Below are positions 49,612-59,196 of a DNA stretch of 64,000 nucleotides, in pieces (the first letter of the stretch is position 1; every line of letters starts with the position of its first letter). The notes under the pieces were generated by a model, which was not told the DNA's origin, searched no databases, and saw only the letters and a program-made list of their open reading frames with translations. The stretch is from assembly GCF_004360225.1 (NCBI RefSeq), contig NZ_SNUA01000016.1, positions 1 to 64,000 of the forward strand, read 5' to 3'. The translations under genes and the position numbers were made by a program. The stretch is from Alcanivorax sp. 24 (GTDB taxonomy: Bacteria; Pseudomonadota; Gammaproteobacteria; Pseudomonadales; Alcanivoracaceae).

Positions 49612-51635
49612 TGGCCCGCCTGTATCAGGTGCCCAGCCATGCCCGGCCCTGGCTGACCGCCGCCATTCTCGCCATTTCCTTGCCGCAATTGCTGCGTGGA
49701 CCGCTCTGGCAGGTGCTGTTGTTGGCGGTGATCCTGTTGTGGCGGGCGCTGATGGATCGTCAGCGGGCGCCGCTGCCGGGCCGGTGGATACGGCTGTTGC
49801 TGTTGCTCGGCACGGTGGGCGGCATTCATCTGAGTTTCGGTCGCTTGATCGGACCGGAAGCGGGCACCGCTTTGATCACCAGTTTGTTCGCGCTGAAGTA
49901 TCTGGAGCTGGTGGGGCGTCGCGACGCCTATGTGTTGATCATCATCGGCTATTTCGTCTGCGCCACCATCCTGCTTTTCCAGCAGGGGTTCTTCGTTTTT
50001 CTTTACGTCTGTCTGTGTCTGTTGCTCCTTACCGCCAGTCTGGTGGGGATCCACTACAACGATTCCCAGGCGCGCGCACGTCAGCATCTGGGCAAGGCGG
50101 CGGTGCTATTGTTGCAGGCAGCGCCGTTGGCGGTGGTACTGTTCGTGCTGGTGCCGAGGCTGCCACCGTTATGGAACGTGCATACCGATCAGGGACAGGC
50201 GCGCACCGGCATGAGCGACACGATGGCGCCGGGGCAGGTCAGTAATCTGGCCGAGTCCAGCGCCATCGCCTTTCGTGTGCAGTTCGATGGCGAGATACCG
50301 CCATACCGGCAACGCTATTGGCGTGGCCTCACTTACAGCTGGTTTGATGGCCGTACCTGGAGCCAGGCTCGGCCGGACGATTGGGGCGACGAACTGACCT
50401 TCTACAGTGGCCGGGGAGAACCGCCGTTGTGGTACCGGGATCTGCTGGAGCGGGCCGCCGATCGCCCTTACTGGGGCTACCAGGTGATCATGGCGCCGAG
50501 CCAGCGACGCTGGCTGTACGCGCTCAATACTCCGGTGCCGGAGTTCGATGGTCTGGTGCTGGCCCGTGACCGGCACCTGGTGGCCACCGAGCCGGTCACG
50601 GGTAACTTCCGCTATCGGGTACGTAGCTATACGGGGGTACCACTGACCGAACCGCTGGCGCCGGATCAGCGTGCGTTGATGTTGAGTTTGCCGGAACAGG
50701 GTTTCCCGCGCGCCCGCGAACTGGCCGGCCAATGGCGTCGGCAATATCAGCACGATAGTGCCCTGGTGAGCGCCGCCTTGAGCTGGTTTCGCAACGAGCC
50801 GTTTCATTACACCCTCAGCCCGCCCGCCGTCGGCCCGGATGTGGTGGATGGTTTTCTGTTCAATACCCGTCGGGGGTTTTGCGAGCACTACGCCAGCAGT
50901 TTCGTGGTGCTGATGCGCGCCGCCGGCATTCCCGCCCGTGTGGTGGGAGGTTATCAGGGCGGCGAAGCCAACCCCATGGGGCGGCACCTGCTGATTCGTC
51001 AGTACGATGCCCACGCCTGGGCGGAGGTGTGGCTGCCCGGACGCGGCTGGGTGGAAGTGGATCCGACCGCGGCGGTGGCGCCGGAACGGGTGGAACTGGG
51101 CTTGCGGGGCTCGCTCAGCCAGGCCGGCGCCGCGCGTATTCCCGGTGATGGCATCGGACGTTTGCCGGTGTTGTTTCAATTGCGGCAATGGGCGGACCTG
51201 CTTGAATTCCGCTGGCAGAGCTGGGTGCTGGGCTATGACCTGGAGCGTCAGAATCAATGGCTGTCCCGTTGGCTTGGCGCGGTGACGCCCTGGCGGCTCG
51301 CGTTGCTATTGCTGACCCTGGCGGCACTGCTGGTGCTGGCCACGGCGCTGATCATGTTCCGGGGGCGCGGCCCCCGCTCCGCCACGCCGCTGACCCGTGA
51401 ATACCGGCGGCTGGCTCGCGGGCTGAGCAAGCGTGGCGTGCGGGGAGCGGAACGTTTGTCCGCGGCCCAACTGTGCGAGCGGCTCGAGCGCCGCTGGCCG
51501 GCGGCGGAAGCGGCGGCCCTGGCCTGGCGGGAGACCTTCGAACGGATGGCCTATCAGCAGGACTCGGCGCCTTCCATCGCCGCGTTGCGAACTTTGCGCC
51601 GGCAACGGCGGCGGTTGCTGAGGGCATGTCGTTGA
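49611..51635 (+). CDS. tgpA: Membrane transglutaminase-like protein (TgpA type)
   Basis: A 674-aa inner-membrane protein. About six N-terminal helices (DUF3488) are followed by a periplasmic transglutaminase-like domain with the triad Cys424 (RRGFCEHYASSF), His468 (DAHAWAEVW) and Asp484 (VEVDPTAAV). A further helix at about 563-585 and a C-terminal DUF4129-like tail complete it. P. aeruginosa TgpA has this layout and is essential there. Start and upstream stop overlap (TGATG). Confidence 0.92.
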   Translation: MARLYQVPSHARPWLTAAILAISLPQLLRGPLWQVLLLAVILLWRALMDRQRAPLPGRWIRLLLLLGTVGGIHLSFGRLIGPEAGTALITSLFALKYLELVGRRDAYVLIIIGYFVCATILLFQQGFFVFLYVCLCLLLLTASLVGIHYNDSQARARQHLGKAAVLLLQAAPLAVVLFVLVPRLPPLWNVHTDQGQARTGMSDTMAPGQVSNLAESSAIAFRVQFDGEIPPYRQRYWRGLTYSWFDGRTWSQARPDDWGDELTFYSGRGEPPLWYRDLLERAADRPYWGYQVIMAPSQRRWLYALNTPVPEFDGLVLARDRHLVATEPVTGNFRYRVRSYTGVPLTEPLAPDQRALMLSLPEQGFPRARELAGQWRRQYQHDSALVSAALSWFRNEPFHYTLSPPAVGPDVVDGFLFNTRRGFCEHYASSFVVLMRAAGIPARVVGGYQGGEANPMGRHLLIRQYDAHAWAEVWLPGRGWVEVDPTAAVAPERVELGLRGSLSQAGAARIPGDGIGRLPVLFQLRQWADLLEFRWQSWVLGYDLERQNQWLSRWLGAVTPWRLALLLLTLAALLVLATALIMFRGRGPRSATPLTREYRRLARGLSKRGVRGAERLSAAQLCERLERRWPAAEAAALAWRETFERMAYQQDSAPSIAALRTLRRQRRRLLRACR

Positions 51636-51663
51636 CTCTTGTGAGGTAGTGAGCCTGGACGCC

Positions 51664-51734
51664 GATTCGCTGGCAAGCCAGCTTCCCACAGCGGCTTCGT
51701 GTCCCTTCCGTGGGAAGCTGGCTTGCCAGCGAAT
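51664..51734. repeat. REPIN behind tgpA
   Basis: TTCGCTGGCAAGCCAGCTTC and GTGGGAAGCTGGCTTGCCAG form a perfect long palindromic pair around CCACAGCGGCTTCGTGTCCC. Confidence 0.88.
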
Positions 51735-51857
51735 GCAGCGCGAATTCTTGATTCCGGAATCCAGCCATGCGGCCCTGGCGTCCACTGGCACAACCACCAA
51801 GAGCGCAGTAGGCTTTATCCCTTGATGATCACGGGAACGATCAAAAAAGGGGAGACT

Positions 51858-52628
51858 ATGTCCGTCGCGCGTTATAAGGAAGCTCTGCAACTGACCGATC
51901 ACGAACCCTGGGCACAACGCTTTTGGGAGGCGCTGGTGCCGTACAAGGACCGGGTGGCTGAGCATCCGTTGTTCGTGGAAATGGGGGAGGGAACTTTGAC
52001 GCCGGAGCGGTTTCGCGACGCGCTGCTGCACTTCTACCCCTTGGTGGAAAATTTCCCCAAGTACATGGGCCTGGCATTGGCCAAAACCCGGCCGGGCATT
52101 TTCCCCGGTCATGAAGAAAGCAAGAACTGGCTGATCGGCAACATCAAGGTGGAACAGCGGCACGCCTATTGGTATCAGGACTGGGCCGCCGGCTTCGGCA
52201 TCGATCAATCGATCCTGGAGAACACCGTGCCGCCCGCCGCCATGGACGCGGTGAACCATTACCTGTGGTCCGTTGGCGAGCGCGGTACGCTGGAAGAAAG
52301 CATTGCCGCCACCAACCTGGCCATCGAGTGGGCCACCGGCGAATGGAGCCAGCGCGTGGTGACTGGCATGACCCGCTACGCGGAGCAGGGGGTGGCGGAG
52401 ATCAACCGGCACACCCTGGCGTGGTTGCGCGCCCATGCCAGCTATGACGACGCCCATCCCCATGAAGCCATGGAACTGATCAAACGGGTGGCGATGGAAC
52501 CGGAATCCCGCCGCCGCGCCTTTACCGCCGCCCGCCGTGGACTGGAATACTACCTGCTGGCGCTGGACGATTGTTATCGGATCGGCGGGAAAAGAGCGGA
52601 AGAGAAAACACCGGAATTCAATGAATAA
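51858..52628 (+). CDS. TenA/PqqC-like (haem-oxygenase fold) protein
   Basis: A 256-aa all-helical protein resembling the TenA/PqqC/iron-containing redox enzyme superfamily. Candidate metal or substrate residues are in LLHFYPLVENFPKYM and VEQRHAYWYQDWA. No thiamine or PQQ genes are nearby, so a TenA or PqqC role is not supported. The ATG at 51858 has AGGGGAGA upstream. The final codons and stop (AATGAATAA) merge into the AT-rich repeat end that follows, so the C-terminus may be altered by insertion. Confidence 0.75.
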   Translation: MSVARYKEALQLTDHEPWAQRFWEALVPYKDRVAEHPLFVEMGEGTLTPERFRDALLHFYPLVENFPKYMGLALAKTRPGIFPGHEESKNWLIGNIKVEQRHAYWYQDWAAGFGIDQSILENTVPPAAMDAVNHYLWSVGERGTLEESIAATNLAIEWATGEWSQRVVTGMTRYAEQGVAEINRHTLAWLRAHASYDDAHPHEAMELIKRVAMEPESRRRAFTAARRGLEYYLLALDDCYRIGGKRAEEKTPEFNE

Positions 52629-52803
52629 TTAATAGGGAACGGTGAATAGTTAACAGCAAAAAAAAGAGATGATCTTTAGCCGCTGTGGGAAGCTTGCTTG
52701 CAAGCGAATATTGCCAAACGCCTGAGCGATATCATTCGCTTGCAAGCAAGCTTCCCACAGCAATTCAAAGTCACCTGTTTTTGTCTTTCCGCTGTCAACT
52801 ATC
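52624..52803. mobile_element. Small AT-rich-ended element with one REPIN
   Basis: Left end AATAATTAATAGGGAACGG and GAATAGTTAACAGC (52624-52656), inner TGATCTTTAGCC, one REPIN (52682-52760), right inner CTGTTTTTGTCTTTCC and end CTGTCAACTATC (to 52803). Both ends correspond to those of the 25581-26700 element. This makes it the one-copy form of that element. Both flanking genes stop within it. Confidence 0.6.
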
Positions 52804-53334
52804 TTTTCCATCTGTTCCATGAAAGTGCAGCACCAGTTCTTCCAGCAGATCCGGCAGGCCGGTGGCCATTTGCCGGACCACGGCGGAATTTTCCCACAGC
52901 TCGTCCAGGGAGGGGTCCTCGTCCACGCCGGAGATCAGAACCACTGGCAGTAGCCAGTTGGCCATGGTGTCTTCGTGATCCTGATACCAGTCTTCCTCCC
53001 GCAAGAACACGCCGGCGAGAAAACCCGCGCACCAACTGGCCAGGTCGTTGCCATCCTCTTCCCGGTACGGGTCCAGCAGGCAGGGCAGAGTGGTGCGTTC
53101 GCCGTTGTACAGGCCGGTCAGCAGGCGCCCGCGCAGTGACACCAGAGCATCCAGAACCGGCTCCGGCAGCTCGCTCTCCAGGGCCGTGACGAAATCCTCC
53201 GGCCCCCCATAAGGACCCACCGCCAGGGCGCAGGTCAGACCGTGAATTTCCACCCAGGTAGGGGCGTCCTCGCCTTCGCCGGCGAAATGCCCTTCGATGA
53301 CCTGCTTGAGGCTCGGGTTGGTGACATCGCTCAT
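52795..53334 (-). CDS. UPF0149 / YecA-YgfB family protein
   Basis: A 179-aa acidic cytosolic protein of the UPF0149 family with the recognisable EIHGLTCALAVGP, DLASWCAGFLAGVF and the VVLISG region. Function is unclear. YgfB-type members influence gene regulation in pseudomonads. There is no C-terminal SEC-C zinc motif, so it is the short form. The stop TGA lies in the AT-rich repeat end (AGTTGACAG). Confidence 0.85.
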   Translation of the reverse strand: MSDVTNPSLKQVIEGHFAGEGEDAPTWVEIHGLTCALAVGPYGGPEDFVTALESELPEPVLDALVSLRGRLLTGLYNGERTTLPCLLDPYREEDGNDLASWCAGFLAGVFLREEDWYQDHEDTMANWLLPVVLISGVDEDPSLDELWENSAVVRQMATGLPDLLEELVLHFHGTDGKDS

Positions 53335-53400
53335 AGATTCCTCCCTATGCGGGCAAGGATACCGGTTTGCGTGGAGGATGGAAGCGCCGCTGAGGGGTAT

Positions 53401-53470
53401 TATTCGCTTGCAAGCAAGCTTCCCACAGGAGCGTCACCAACAAAGTGGGAAGCTGCCTTGGCAGCGAATA
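53401..53470. repeat. REPIN between UPF0149 and diguanylate cyclase genes
   Basis: TTCGCTTGCAAGCAAGCTTC facing GTGGGAAGCTGCCTTGGCAG. The two heads are of different subtypes. Confidence 0.85.
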
Positions 53471-53484
53471 ACGATGCGGCATGC

Positions 53485-54591
53485 CTACCCGCTGACCCGG
53501 TTACGGCCTTCGGACTTCGCCCGGTACAGGGCCTGGTCGGCGCGTTCCAGCAGGGTGCGGGCGGTGTCCCCAGGCTGATAGGCGGCCAGACCGCAAGACA
53601 GAGTTACCCGCAGGTCCGGAGCAAAAGCGTAGCGCGCTTCCGCGAACCGTTCGCGTAGACGGGTGATGGCCGCCAGGCTGGCTTGGTGGTGGCTGCGCGG
53701 AAACAGGATGGCAAATTCCTCGCCGCCATAGCGGGCCAGCACATCGGTGCGTCGCAGGCAGTGGCTGGCGATGTTGGCGAAGCGCTGCAGCACCGCGTCG
53801 CCGGCCTGATGGCCGTAGGTATCGTTAACCGGTTTGAAGTGATCCAGGTCCACCAGTGCCAGATACAGCGGTGCCGGTTCCCGGCTGATTCGGCTCAGTT
53901 CCTCATCAAACCGTTCGAGAAAGTGGCGGCGGTTGTACAGACCGGTGAGTTCGTCGCGCACGGCGATACGGGCCAGTCGGTCATGGGCTTGCAGCAGCGA
54001 CTCGCGCTGGGCCCGGAAGCGCTGTTGCAAGCTCTGAATATGGCTGCCCATGGAAACGAACCAGGTCAGGGTGAGCGCCAGAATGCCCCAGTGGCTGAAC
54101 ATCAGGGTGAAACGCGGTTGAGCCGGTTTGTTCAGCCATTCGTAGATCAGCAGCAAGGTGAAGGCGCTTTGCGCCACCAACGCCATGGCGATTTGTCGGC
54201 GCCGGTGAATCGAGAACACTCCGAAGGTCATCAGCATCAGGTACAGGCACAACAGGGCGCCGCGCAGCTCCCGCGCATAGTGCAGAATCAGGGTGATCAC
54301 GGCGATGCCCACCAGCATTTGCGCCACGGTCAGACTGGGGTCCTTGAAGCGCTCGCTGTACCCGCTGCGGATCATCACGAAAAACACCGCGTTGATCGCC
54401 AGAAGCACCAACAGCAATGGCCAATGGGGCAGGTCCGGGGCCACGGCGCCCAGCCTGGTGCCGATCACCAGTCCGCCCCACATCAGCAGATAGGAATACA
54501 CCGCCATCAACAGGCGGCGCAGGCGCAGGGCCCGATCCGGGTGATCCCGGGGTATCAGACGAAAACCGGGTTCCAATGAATGTCGACTCAA
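53485..54591 (-). CDS. Membrane diguanylate cyclase (GGDEF)
   Basis: A 368-aa protein that makes cyclic di-GMP. About six membrane helices fill residues 30-190, then a coiled linker (SHIQSLQQRFRAQRESLLQA) leads to the GGDEF domain from about 210 (DELTGLYNRRHFLERFDEEL). The active site is GGEEF at 289-293, a functional variant. RRTD five residues before it is a complete inhibitory I-site. No periplasmic sensor domain is seen, so the signal would be sensed in the membrane part. Confidence 0.92.
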   Translation of the reverse strand: MSRHSLEPGFRLIPRDHPDRALRLRRLLMAVYSYLLMWGGLVIGTRLGAVAPDLPHWPLLLVLLAINAVFFVMIRSGYSERFKDPSLTVAQMLVGIAVITLILHYARELRGALLCLYLMLMTFGVFSIHRRRQIAMALVAQSAFTLLLIYEWLNKPAQPRFTLMFSHWGILALTLTWFVSMGSHIQSLQQRFRAQRESLLQAHDRLARIAVRDELTGLYNRRHFLERFDEELSRISREPAPLYLALVDLDHFKPVNDTYGHQAGDAVLQRFANIASHCLRRTDVLARYGGEEFAILFPRSHHQASLAAITRLRERFAEARYAFAPDLRVTLSCGLAAYQPGDTARTLLERADQALYRAKSEGRNRVSG

Positions 54592-54739
54592 AGACAGCGG
54601 CCAGCGGTCACCCTGGGCGCAAGGCCGGGGTGCCTGGGCATGTTAGTAGTTATATAAGCTCACCCTACACGGAGCGGGGCAGGCGGGGAAGTGGAAAAGG
54701 AGGGGCGGGTTGGCCCTGGAACAGGAACCCGGAGGGCGC

Positions 54740-54830
54740 TACGAAGCCGCTGTGGGAGCTAGCCCTGCTGGCGAATTGGCCTTGGCGTTTGGGAATATTC
54801 GCTTGCAGGCAAGCTCCCACGGAGACTCCG
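54740..54830. repeat. Divergent REP pair upstream of the htpX 3' end
   Basis: GTGGGAGCTAGCCCTGCTGG and TTCGCTTGCAGGCAAGCTCC face each other. The copies are degenerate compared with the other loci. Confidence 0.75.
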
Positions 54831-54856
54831 TAGTCTTCTCTGTGGGGTAGGTGGCC

Positions 54857-55753
54857 TTAACCGTAGCGCTTGTCGCTCAGCGCCTGGATCCGGTCGTCCA
54901 GTGGCGGGTGCGAGCGGAACAGGGCGGAAAGCCCACGGCGCACGCCGCTGTTAATGCCGAACGCCACCAGGCTGTCGGGCATCTGGTTGGGCACTTCCGA
55001 TTCCGCTTTCAGCCGTTGCAGCGCGGCGATCATGTCGCGGCGGTCCGCCAACTGGGCGCCGGAGGCGTCGGCGCGGTATTCGCGGAAGCGGGAGAACCAC
55101 ATGACAATGACGCTGGCGGCGATACCGAAGATGATCTCCGCGACGAACACCACGATGTAATAGCCGAAGCCCAGGCCGCCCTGGCCGTCGCGGCGCAGGA
55201 AGCTGTCGATCACATAACCCACCACCCGGGCGGCGAAGATGACGAAGGTGTTGACCACGCCCTGGATCAGGCTGAGGGTGATCATGTCGCCATTGGCCAC
55301 GTGGCCAATTTCATGGGCCAGCACGGCGCGGGCTTCCTCGGGGCGGAAGCGTTGCAGCAGACCCTGGGAAACCGCCACCAGAGCGGCGTTCTTGTTCCAG
55401 CCGGTGGCAAAGGCGTTGGATTGCTGAGCCGGGAAGATTCCGACTTCCGGCATTTTGATGCCCGCTTTCCGGGACAGTTCCTCGACGGTGGCCAGCAGCC
55501 AGCGCTCGGCTTCGTTGCTGGGCTGTTCGATCACCTGAACCTTGGCGGACCATTTCGCCATCGGCTTGGAAATAAGCAGGGAAACCAGCGAGCCGGCGAA
55601 ACCAAAGACGGCACTGAAAATCAGCAAGTTAGTCAAATCCAACCCGGTACCACTTTGGGCCAGGTAGGAATTCACTCCCAACAGGCTCAAAGTAATGCTG
55701 GCGACCACGATCACCGCCAGGTTAGTGAGCAGGAAAAGCGCAATGCGCATCAT
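54857..55753 (-). CDS. htpX: Protease HtpX
   Basis: Membrane zinc metalloprotease of M48 involved in quality control of inner-membrane proteins. The 298-aa protein starts [20 protein letters not shown] as in E. coli, has four helices and the zinc site HEIGH at 147-151. A further conserved [11 protein letters not shown] supplies the third ligand. Start at 55753 is taken over the upstream in-frame ATG because of this N-terminal match. Confidence 0.97.
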   Translation of the reverse strand: MMRIALFLLTNLAVIVVASITLSLLGVNSYLAQSGTGLDLTNLLIFSAVFGFAGSLVSLLISKPMAKWSAKVQVIEQPSNEAERWLLATVEELSRKAGIKMPEVGIFPAQQSNAFATGWNKNAALVAVSQGLLQRFRPEEARAVLAHEIGHVANGDMITLSLIQGVVNTFVIFAARVVGYVIDSFLRRDGQGGLGFGYYIVVFVAEIIFGIAASVIVMWFSRFREYRADASGAQLADRRDMIAALQRLKAESEVPNQMPDSLVAFGINSGVRRGLSALFRSHPPLDDRIQALSDKRYG

Positions 55754-55941
55754 CGGTATGTTTCTCCACTGACTGATGTTGTTAGCCCTGATGGGTCCGA
55801 TGCCCGGACACCAGCTTACCCGACGTGGAGGACCCCCACATCGAGCAAACTTCAATGGAAAATGGGGGCGGAGCGGTTGCCTTCAAGGTCCGGTAGCGGA
55901 ATACTCCCGCTTTTCCCGGCGTGACTGCGAATGCCCAGGCT

Positions 55942-56868
55942 ATGACCCATTCCTTTTCCATTGACCCACTCGATCCCTATTTGGTTCCCCCCGGAGACCC
56001 CCGCCACCGTCTTTTTCATGGGCGGGGGAAAACCCTGCCCGGCTGGGAGGGGCTGACCGTCGATCGCTTTCCTCCGGTGCTGATGGCGACTCTGTTCGAT
56101 GACTACGATGCCGCCACCCTGGAGGCTCTGGAGCAGCGGCTGCGGGCGGCGTTGCCGGCACTGGGCTGTGACACCCTGGTGTTTCAGCATCGCCACCGCC
56201 GGCCAGCGCTGACCCGGGTGATCGTCGGCACCGTACCGGAGCCGCACTGGGCCCATGAACAGGGATTACGTTACCGGCTGGACTTTGAGCGGGGCCAGAA
56301 TCTGGGGTTCTTCGCCGATATGGCGCCCGGGCGGAGCTGGCTGCGGGAACGGGCGGCGGGCAAGAAAGTGCTGAACCTGTTCAGCTTTACCTGTGCCTTC
56401 TCGGTGGCGGCGCTGGCCGGTGGCGCCGAATCGGTGGTGAACATCGATCTGTCCGCACCGGCGCTGGCCCTGGGGCGGGAGAACCAGGTCGCCAATGGCC
56501 TCGCCGATGCCCGGGCGCACTATCTGCCGCACAATATCTTCCGCAGCTGGAAGAAGCTGCACAGCCTGGGCCGCTATGACCTGATCGTGGTGGACCCGCC
56601 CAGCGCCCAGCGCGGCAGTTTCATGGTGGAGAAGGACTACCCCAAGGTGCTGGAACGGCTGTCCAAGCTGTTGGCGCCGGAGGCGGAATTGCTGGTGTGC
56701 CTGAACGCGCCCTGGTTGGGACGGGACTGGATTGAGGCGCGGGTGGCGGAGCGGTTGCCGGGCGCCGTTCTGGAGGCGGTACTACCGGGAGCGCCGGGCT
56801 TCGATGAGGTCGCGGAGCCGGCATTGAAGGCGCTGCACTATCGTTATCGGCGGCCGGCGGTGGAGTGA
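55942..56868 (+). CDS. Class I SAM-dependent methyltransferase (RlmI/PF10672-like)
   Basis: A 308-aa methyltransferase resembling the catalytic domain of RlmI/RlmKL-type rRNA m5C/m2G enzymes. GQNLGFFADMAPGRSWLRER precedes the SAM motif I KKVLNLFSFTCAFSVAALAG, followed by VNIDLSAPAL and the catalytic-region DLIVVDPPSAQRGSF. It has no PUA domain, so the exact target is open. The start could also be the GTG at 55921. Neither has a clear ribosome-binding site. Confidence 0.8.
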   Translation: MTHSFSIDPLDPYLVPPGDPRHRLFHGRGKTLPGWEGLTVDRFPPVLMATLFDDYDAATLEALEQRLRAALPALGCDTLVFQHRHRRPALTRVIVGTVPEPHWAHEQGLRYRLDFERGQNLGFFADMAPGRSWLRERAAGKKVLNLFSFTCAFSVAALAGGAESVVNIDLSAPALALGRENQVANGLADARAHYLPHNIFRSWKKLHSLGRYDLIVVDPPSAQRGSFMVEKDYPKVLERLSKLLAPEAELLVCLNAPWLGRDWIEARVAERLPGAVLEAVLPGAPGFDEVAEPALKALHYRYRRPAVE

Positions 56869-56884
56869 GCGGCTGGCGGGGCCG

Positions 56885-56952
56885 AATTCGCTGGCGAGCC
56901 AGCTTCCTACAGAGGGGACGAAGCCGCTGTGGGAAGCTGGCTCGCCAGCGAA
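56885..56952. repeat. REPIN between convergent genes
   Basis: TTCGCTGGCGAGCCAGCTTC and GTGGGAAGCTGGCTCGCCAG form an almost perfect palindrome between the methyltransferase and alaA. Likely to fold at the 3' ends of both transcripts. Confidence 0.88.
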
Positions 56953-56957
56953 AGAGC

Positions 56958-58187
56958 CTACTTCTTGCGAATCCGGTCCAGATAGCGGGCGATGCGGCCG
57001 ATGGAGTCTTCCAGGTCGTCCACCCGTGGCAGAAAGACCACCCGGAAGTGGTCCGGGTCCGGCCAGTTGAAGGCGGTGCCCTGAACGATCAGCACGTGTT
57101 CCTCGCGCAGCAGGTCCAGGGCAAAGGCCTCGTCATCCTGGAACGGGAACACCTTCGGATCCAGCCGCGGGAACAGATACAGCGCGGACTTGGGCTTGAC
57201 ACAACTGACCCCGGGGATGGCGCTGAGCATTTCCCAGGCAATATCCCGCTGCCGGCACAGCCGCCCGCCCGGTGCCACCAGATCGTCGATGCTCTGGTAG
57301 CCGCCCAGCGCCGCCTGGATCGCGTTCTGGCTGGGCACATTGGCGCACAGGCGCATGCTGGCCAGCATCTCAAGACCCTCGATGTAACTTTCCGCGAGAT
57401 GCTTGGCGCCGGAGATGATCATCCAGCCGGAGCGGAAGCCGGCGGCCCGGTAGTTCTTGGACAGGCCATTGAAGGTAATGAACAGCAGGTCGTCCGCCAG
57501 GGACGCGATGGAGGTGTGTTTCTCTTCGTCGTAGAGAATCTTGTCGTAGATCTCGTCGGCGAACACGATCAGGTTGTGTTCGCGGGCGATCCGCAGCATG
57601 TCCTCCAGCAGCGCGCGGTCATAGTTGGCGCCGGTGGGGTTGTTCGGATTGATGATCACCAGGGCACGGGTGCGGTCGGTGATTTTTGAGCGCAGATCGT
57701 CCAGGGCCGGGTGCCAGTCCTGCTTTTCGTCGCACAGGTAATGCACCGGGTTGCCGCCGGAGAGCCGCACCGCGGCGGTCCACAGCGGATAGTCCGGCGC
57801 CGGCAGCAGCACCTCGTCGCCGTTATTGAGCAGGGCCTGCATGGCCATCACGATCAGCTCGGAGACCCCGTTACCGATAATGATGTCGTCCACCGAGACA
57901 TCCTGAATGCCTTTGGTCTGGCTGTACTGCATCACCGCCTTGCGGGCCGGGAACAGGCCCTTGGAGTGGCAATAACCGGTGGCGTCGGGCAGATTATGGA
58001 TCACATCCTGGAGCAGTTCTTCCGGTGCCTCGAAACTGAACGGCGCGGGGTTACCGATATTCAGTTTGATCACCCGGTGGCCTTCATCCTCGAGCCGATG
58101 CGCCTCACGCAGCACCGGACCGCGAATGTCATAGCAAACACCTTTGAGTTTGTCCGACTTACCGATCCTGAAAGGATAACCGCTCAT
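56958..58187 (-). CDS. alaA: Glutamate-pyruvate aminotransferase AlaA
   Basis: Class I PLP aminotransferase making alanine from pyruvate and glutamate. The 409-aa protein has KLNIGNPAPFSF, NPNNPTGA (180-187), ADEIYD, and the PLP lysine K244 in NGLSKNYRAAGFRSGW. It matches the E. coli AlaA type in length and motifs. Located near htpX as in Pseudomonas. Confidence 0.94.
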   Translation of the reverse strand: MSGYPFRIGKSDKLKGVCYDIRGPVLREAHRLEDEGHRVIKLNIGNPAPFSFEAPEELLQDVIHNLPDATGYCHSKGLFPARKAVMQYSQTKGIQDVSVDDIIIGNGVSELIVMAMQALLNNGDEVLLPAPDYPLWTAAVRLSGGNPVHYLCDEKQDWHPALDDLRSKITDRTRALVIINPNNPTGANYDRALLEDMLRIAREHNLIVFADEIYDKILYDEEKHTSIASLADDLLFITFNGLSKNYRAAGFRSGWMIISGAKHLAESYIEGLEMLASMRLCANVPSQNAIQAALGGYQSIDDLVAPGGRLCRQRDIAWEMLSAIPGVSCVKPKSALYLFPRLDPKVFPFQDDEAFALDLLREEHVLIVQGTAFNWPDPDHFRVVFLPRVDDLEDSIGRIARYLDRIRKK

Positions 58188-58278
58188 GGAGATCTCTCGC
58201 CCTGATCCGCGAAACAGAAGAATGGAAACCGATTCTACATGGGCGCGGAAATGCTGTATATGAAGGGGCGGCCCGCTT

Positions 58279-58382
58279 ATTCGCTGCCAAGGCAGCTTCC
58301 CACAAGGAGAGATACGGAGCCAGGGGAGCTACGGAGCCGCTGTGGGAAGATGTCCGGGCGGCGCTCCGCTTGGCAGCGAATA
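58279..58382. repeat. REPIN with extended arm
   Basis: TTCGCTGCCAAGGCAGCTTC and GTGGGAAGATGTCCGGGCGG with the arm GCGCTCCGCTTGGCAGCG. Contains a short internal duplication (TACGGAGCC twice). Confidence 0.82.
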
Positions 58383-58409
58383 AGGCCTGAATAAAGGAGA
58401 AGCAATACC

Positions 58410-59078
58410 ATGATCAAGTTCGAGGAGCTGATGACCCTGGCGGTCAACCGAAAGGGCGGTCTCAAAGCGGTGGAGGCGGCGCTGCCGGAAGTGAAAACCC
58501 CGGCGCAATTGCGTAAACCGGACGATGCCTTTTACTTCTCCGCCATGACCCGCCGCGTATTCCGGGCCGGTCTTACCCACAGTCTGGTGGACGCCAAATG
58601 GCCGGCTTTCGAGCAGGCGTTCTTTGGCTTTGACCCGGAAAAACTGGTGCTGATGCCCGATACCATGCTGGAAGAACGCATGCAGGACACCCGTCTGATC
58701 CGGCACTGGGGCAAGATGAAGGCGATTCGCCACAACGCGCAATTGGTGTTGGATCTGCGCAAGGAATACGGCGGAGTGGGGCGCTGGCTGGCCGGCTGGC
58801 CCGAGGAGGACACCGTCGGCATGTGGCAGTTGCTGAAGAAGCGCGGCAAGCAGCTCGGCGGAAATTCCGGCGCCGCTTTTCTGCGCATGGTCGGCCGCGA
58901 CACCTGGTACCCCACCAACGATGTCATCGCCGTGCTCAAGTCCCATCGCATCATCGACAAGCCGCCGGTCAGCCAGCGCGATCAGGCCGCCGCCCAGGCC
59001 GCGTTCAATCAGTGGCAAAAGGAATCCGGCCGGCCCCAGGCGCACATCAGCAAGATCCTGGCCTTCACCGTGGGCTAG
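58410..59078 (+). CDS. DNA-3-methyladenine glycosylase I-like protein
   Basis: A 222-aa protein related to the Tag family (HhH base-excision glycosylases). Supporting segments are FRAGLTHSLVDAKWPAFEQA, which corresponds to the substrate-pocket helix, and IRHWGKMKAIRHNAQLVLDL, the family's conserved R-N region, followed by GAAFLRMVGRDTWYPTNDV. It lacks the N-terminal CxW zinc-binding motif of canonical Tag, so it is a divergent branch. GGAG precedes the start closely. Confidence 0.75.
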   Translation: MIKFEELMTLAVNRKGGLKAVEAALPEVKTPAQLRKPDDAFYFSAMTRRVFRAGLTHSLVDAKWPAFEQAFFGFDPEKLVLMPDTMLEERMQDTRLIRHWGKMKAIRHNAQLVLDLRKEYGGVGRWLAGWPEEDTVGMWQLLKKRGKQLGGNSGAAFLRMVGRDTWYPTNDVIAVLKSHRIIDKPPVSQRDQAAAQAAFNQWQKESGRPQAHISKILAFTVG

Positions 59079-59159
59079 GGTGAACAGGCCCTGCCAAAGT
59101 AAAGATCGCAAACCCGAGAAGAACACTTTGACTTTTGCGCATCGGAGCGCGACCATAAA

Positions 59160-59174
59160 TGAGAATAATTCTGC
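59160..59174 (+). promoter_or_regulatory. Candidate Fur box upstream of the FTR1 gene
   Basis: TGAGAAT-A-ATTCTGC resembles the 7-1-7 Fur pattern TGATAAT-N-ATTATCA with most positions conserved. It lies 22 bp before the start codon of the iron permease gene, which makes iron regulation plausible. Confidence 0.5.
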
Positions 59175-59196
59175 TTTCTTTCGGGCTCCTTATCTC

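Noticed and set aside
51858-52628. Assignment as TenA (thiaminase II) or PqqC
   Set aside because: No thiamine or PQQ genes nearby and the signature cysteine of TenA could not be placed with confidence. Only the fold family is claimed.
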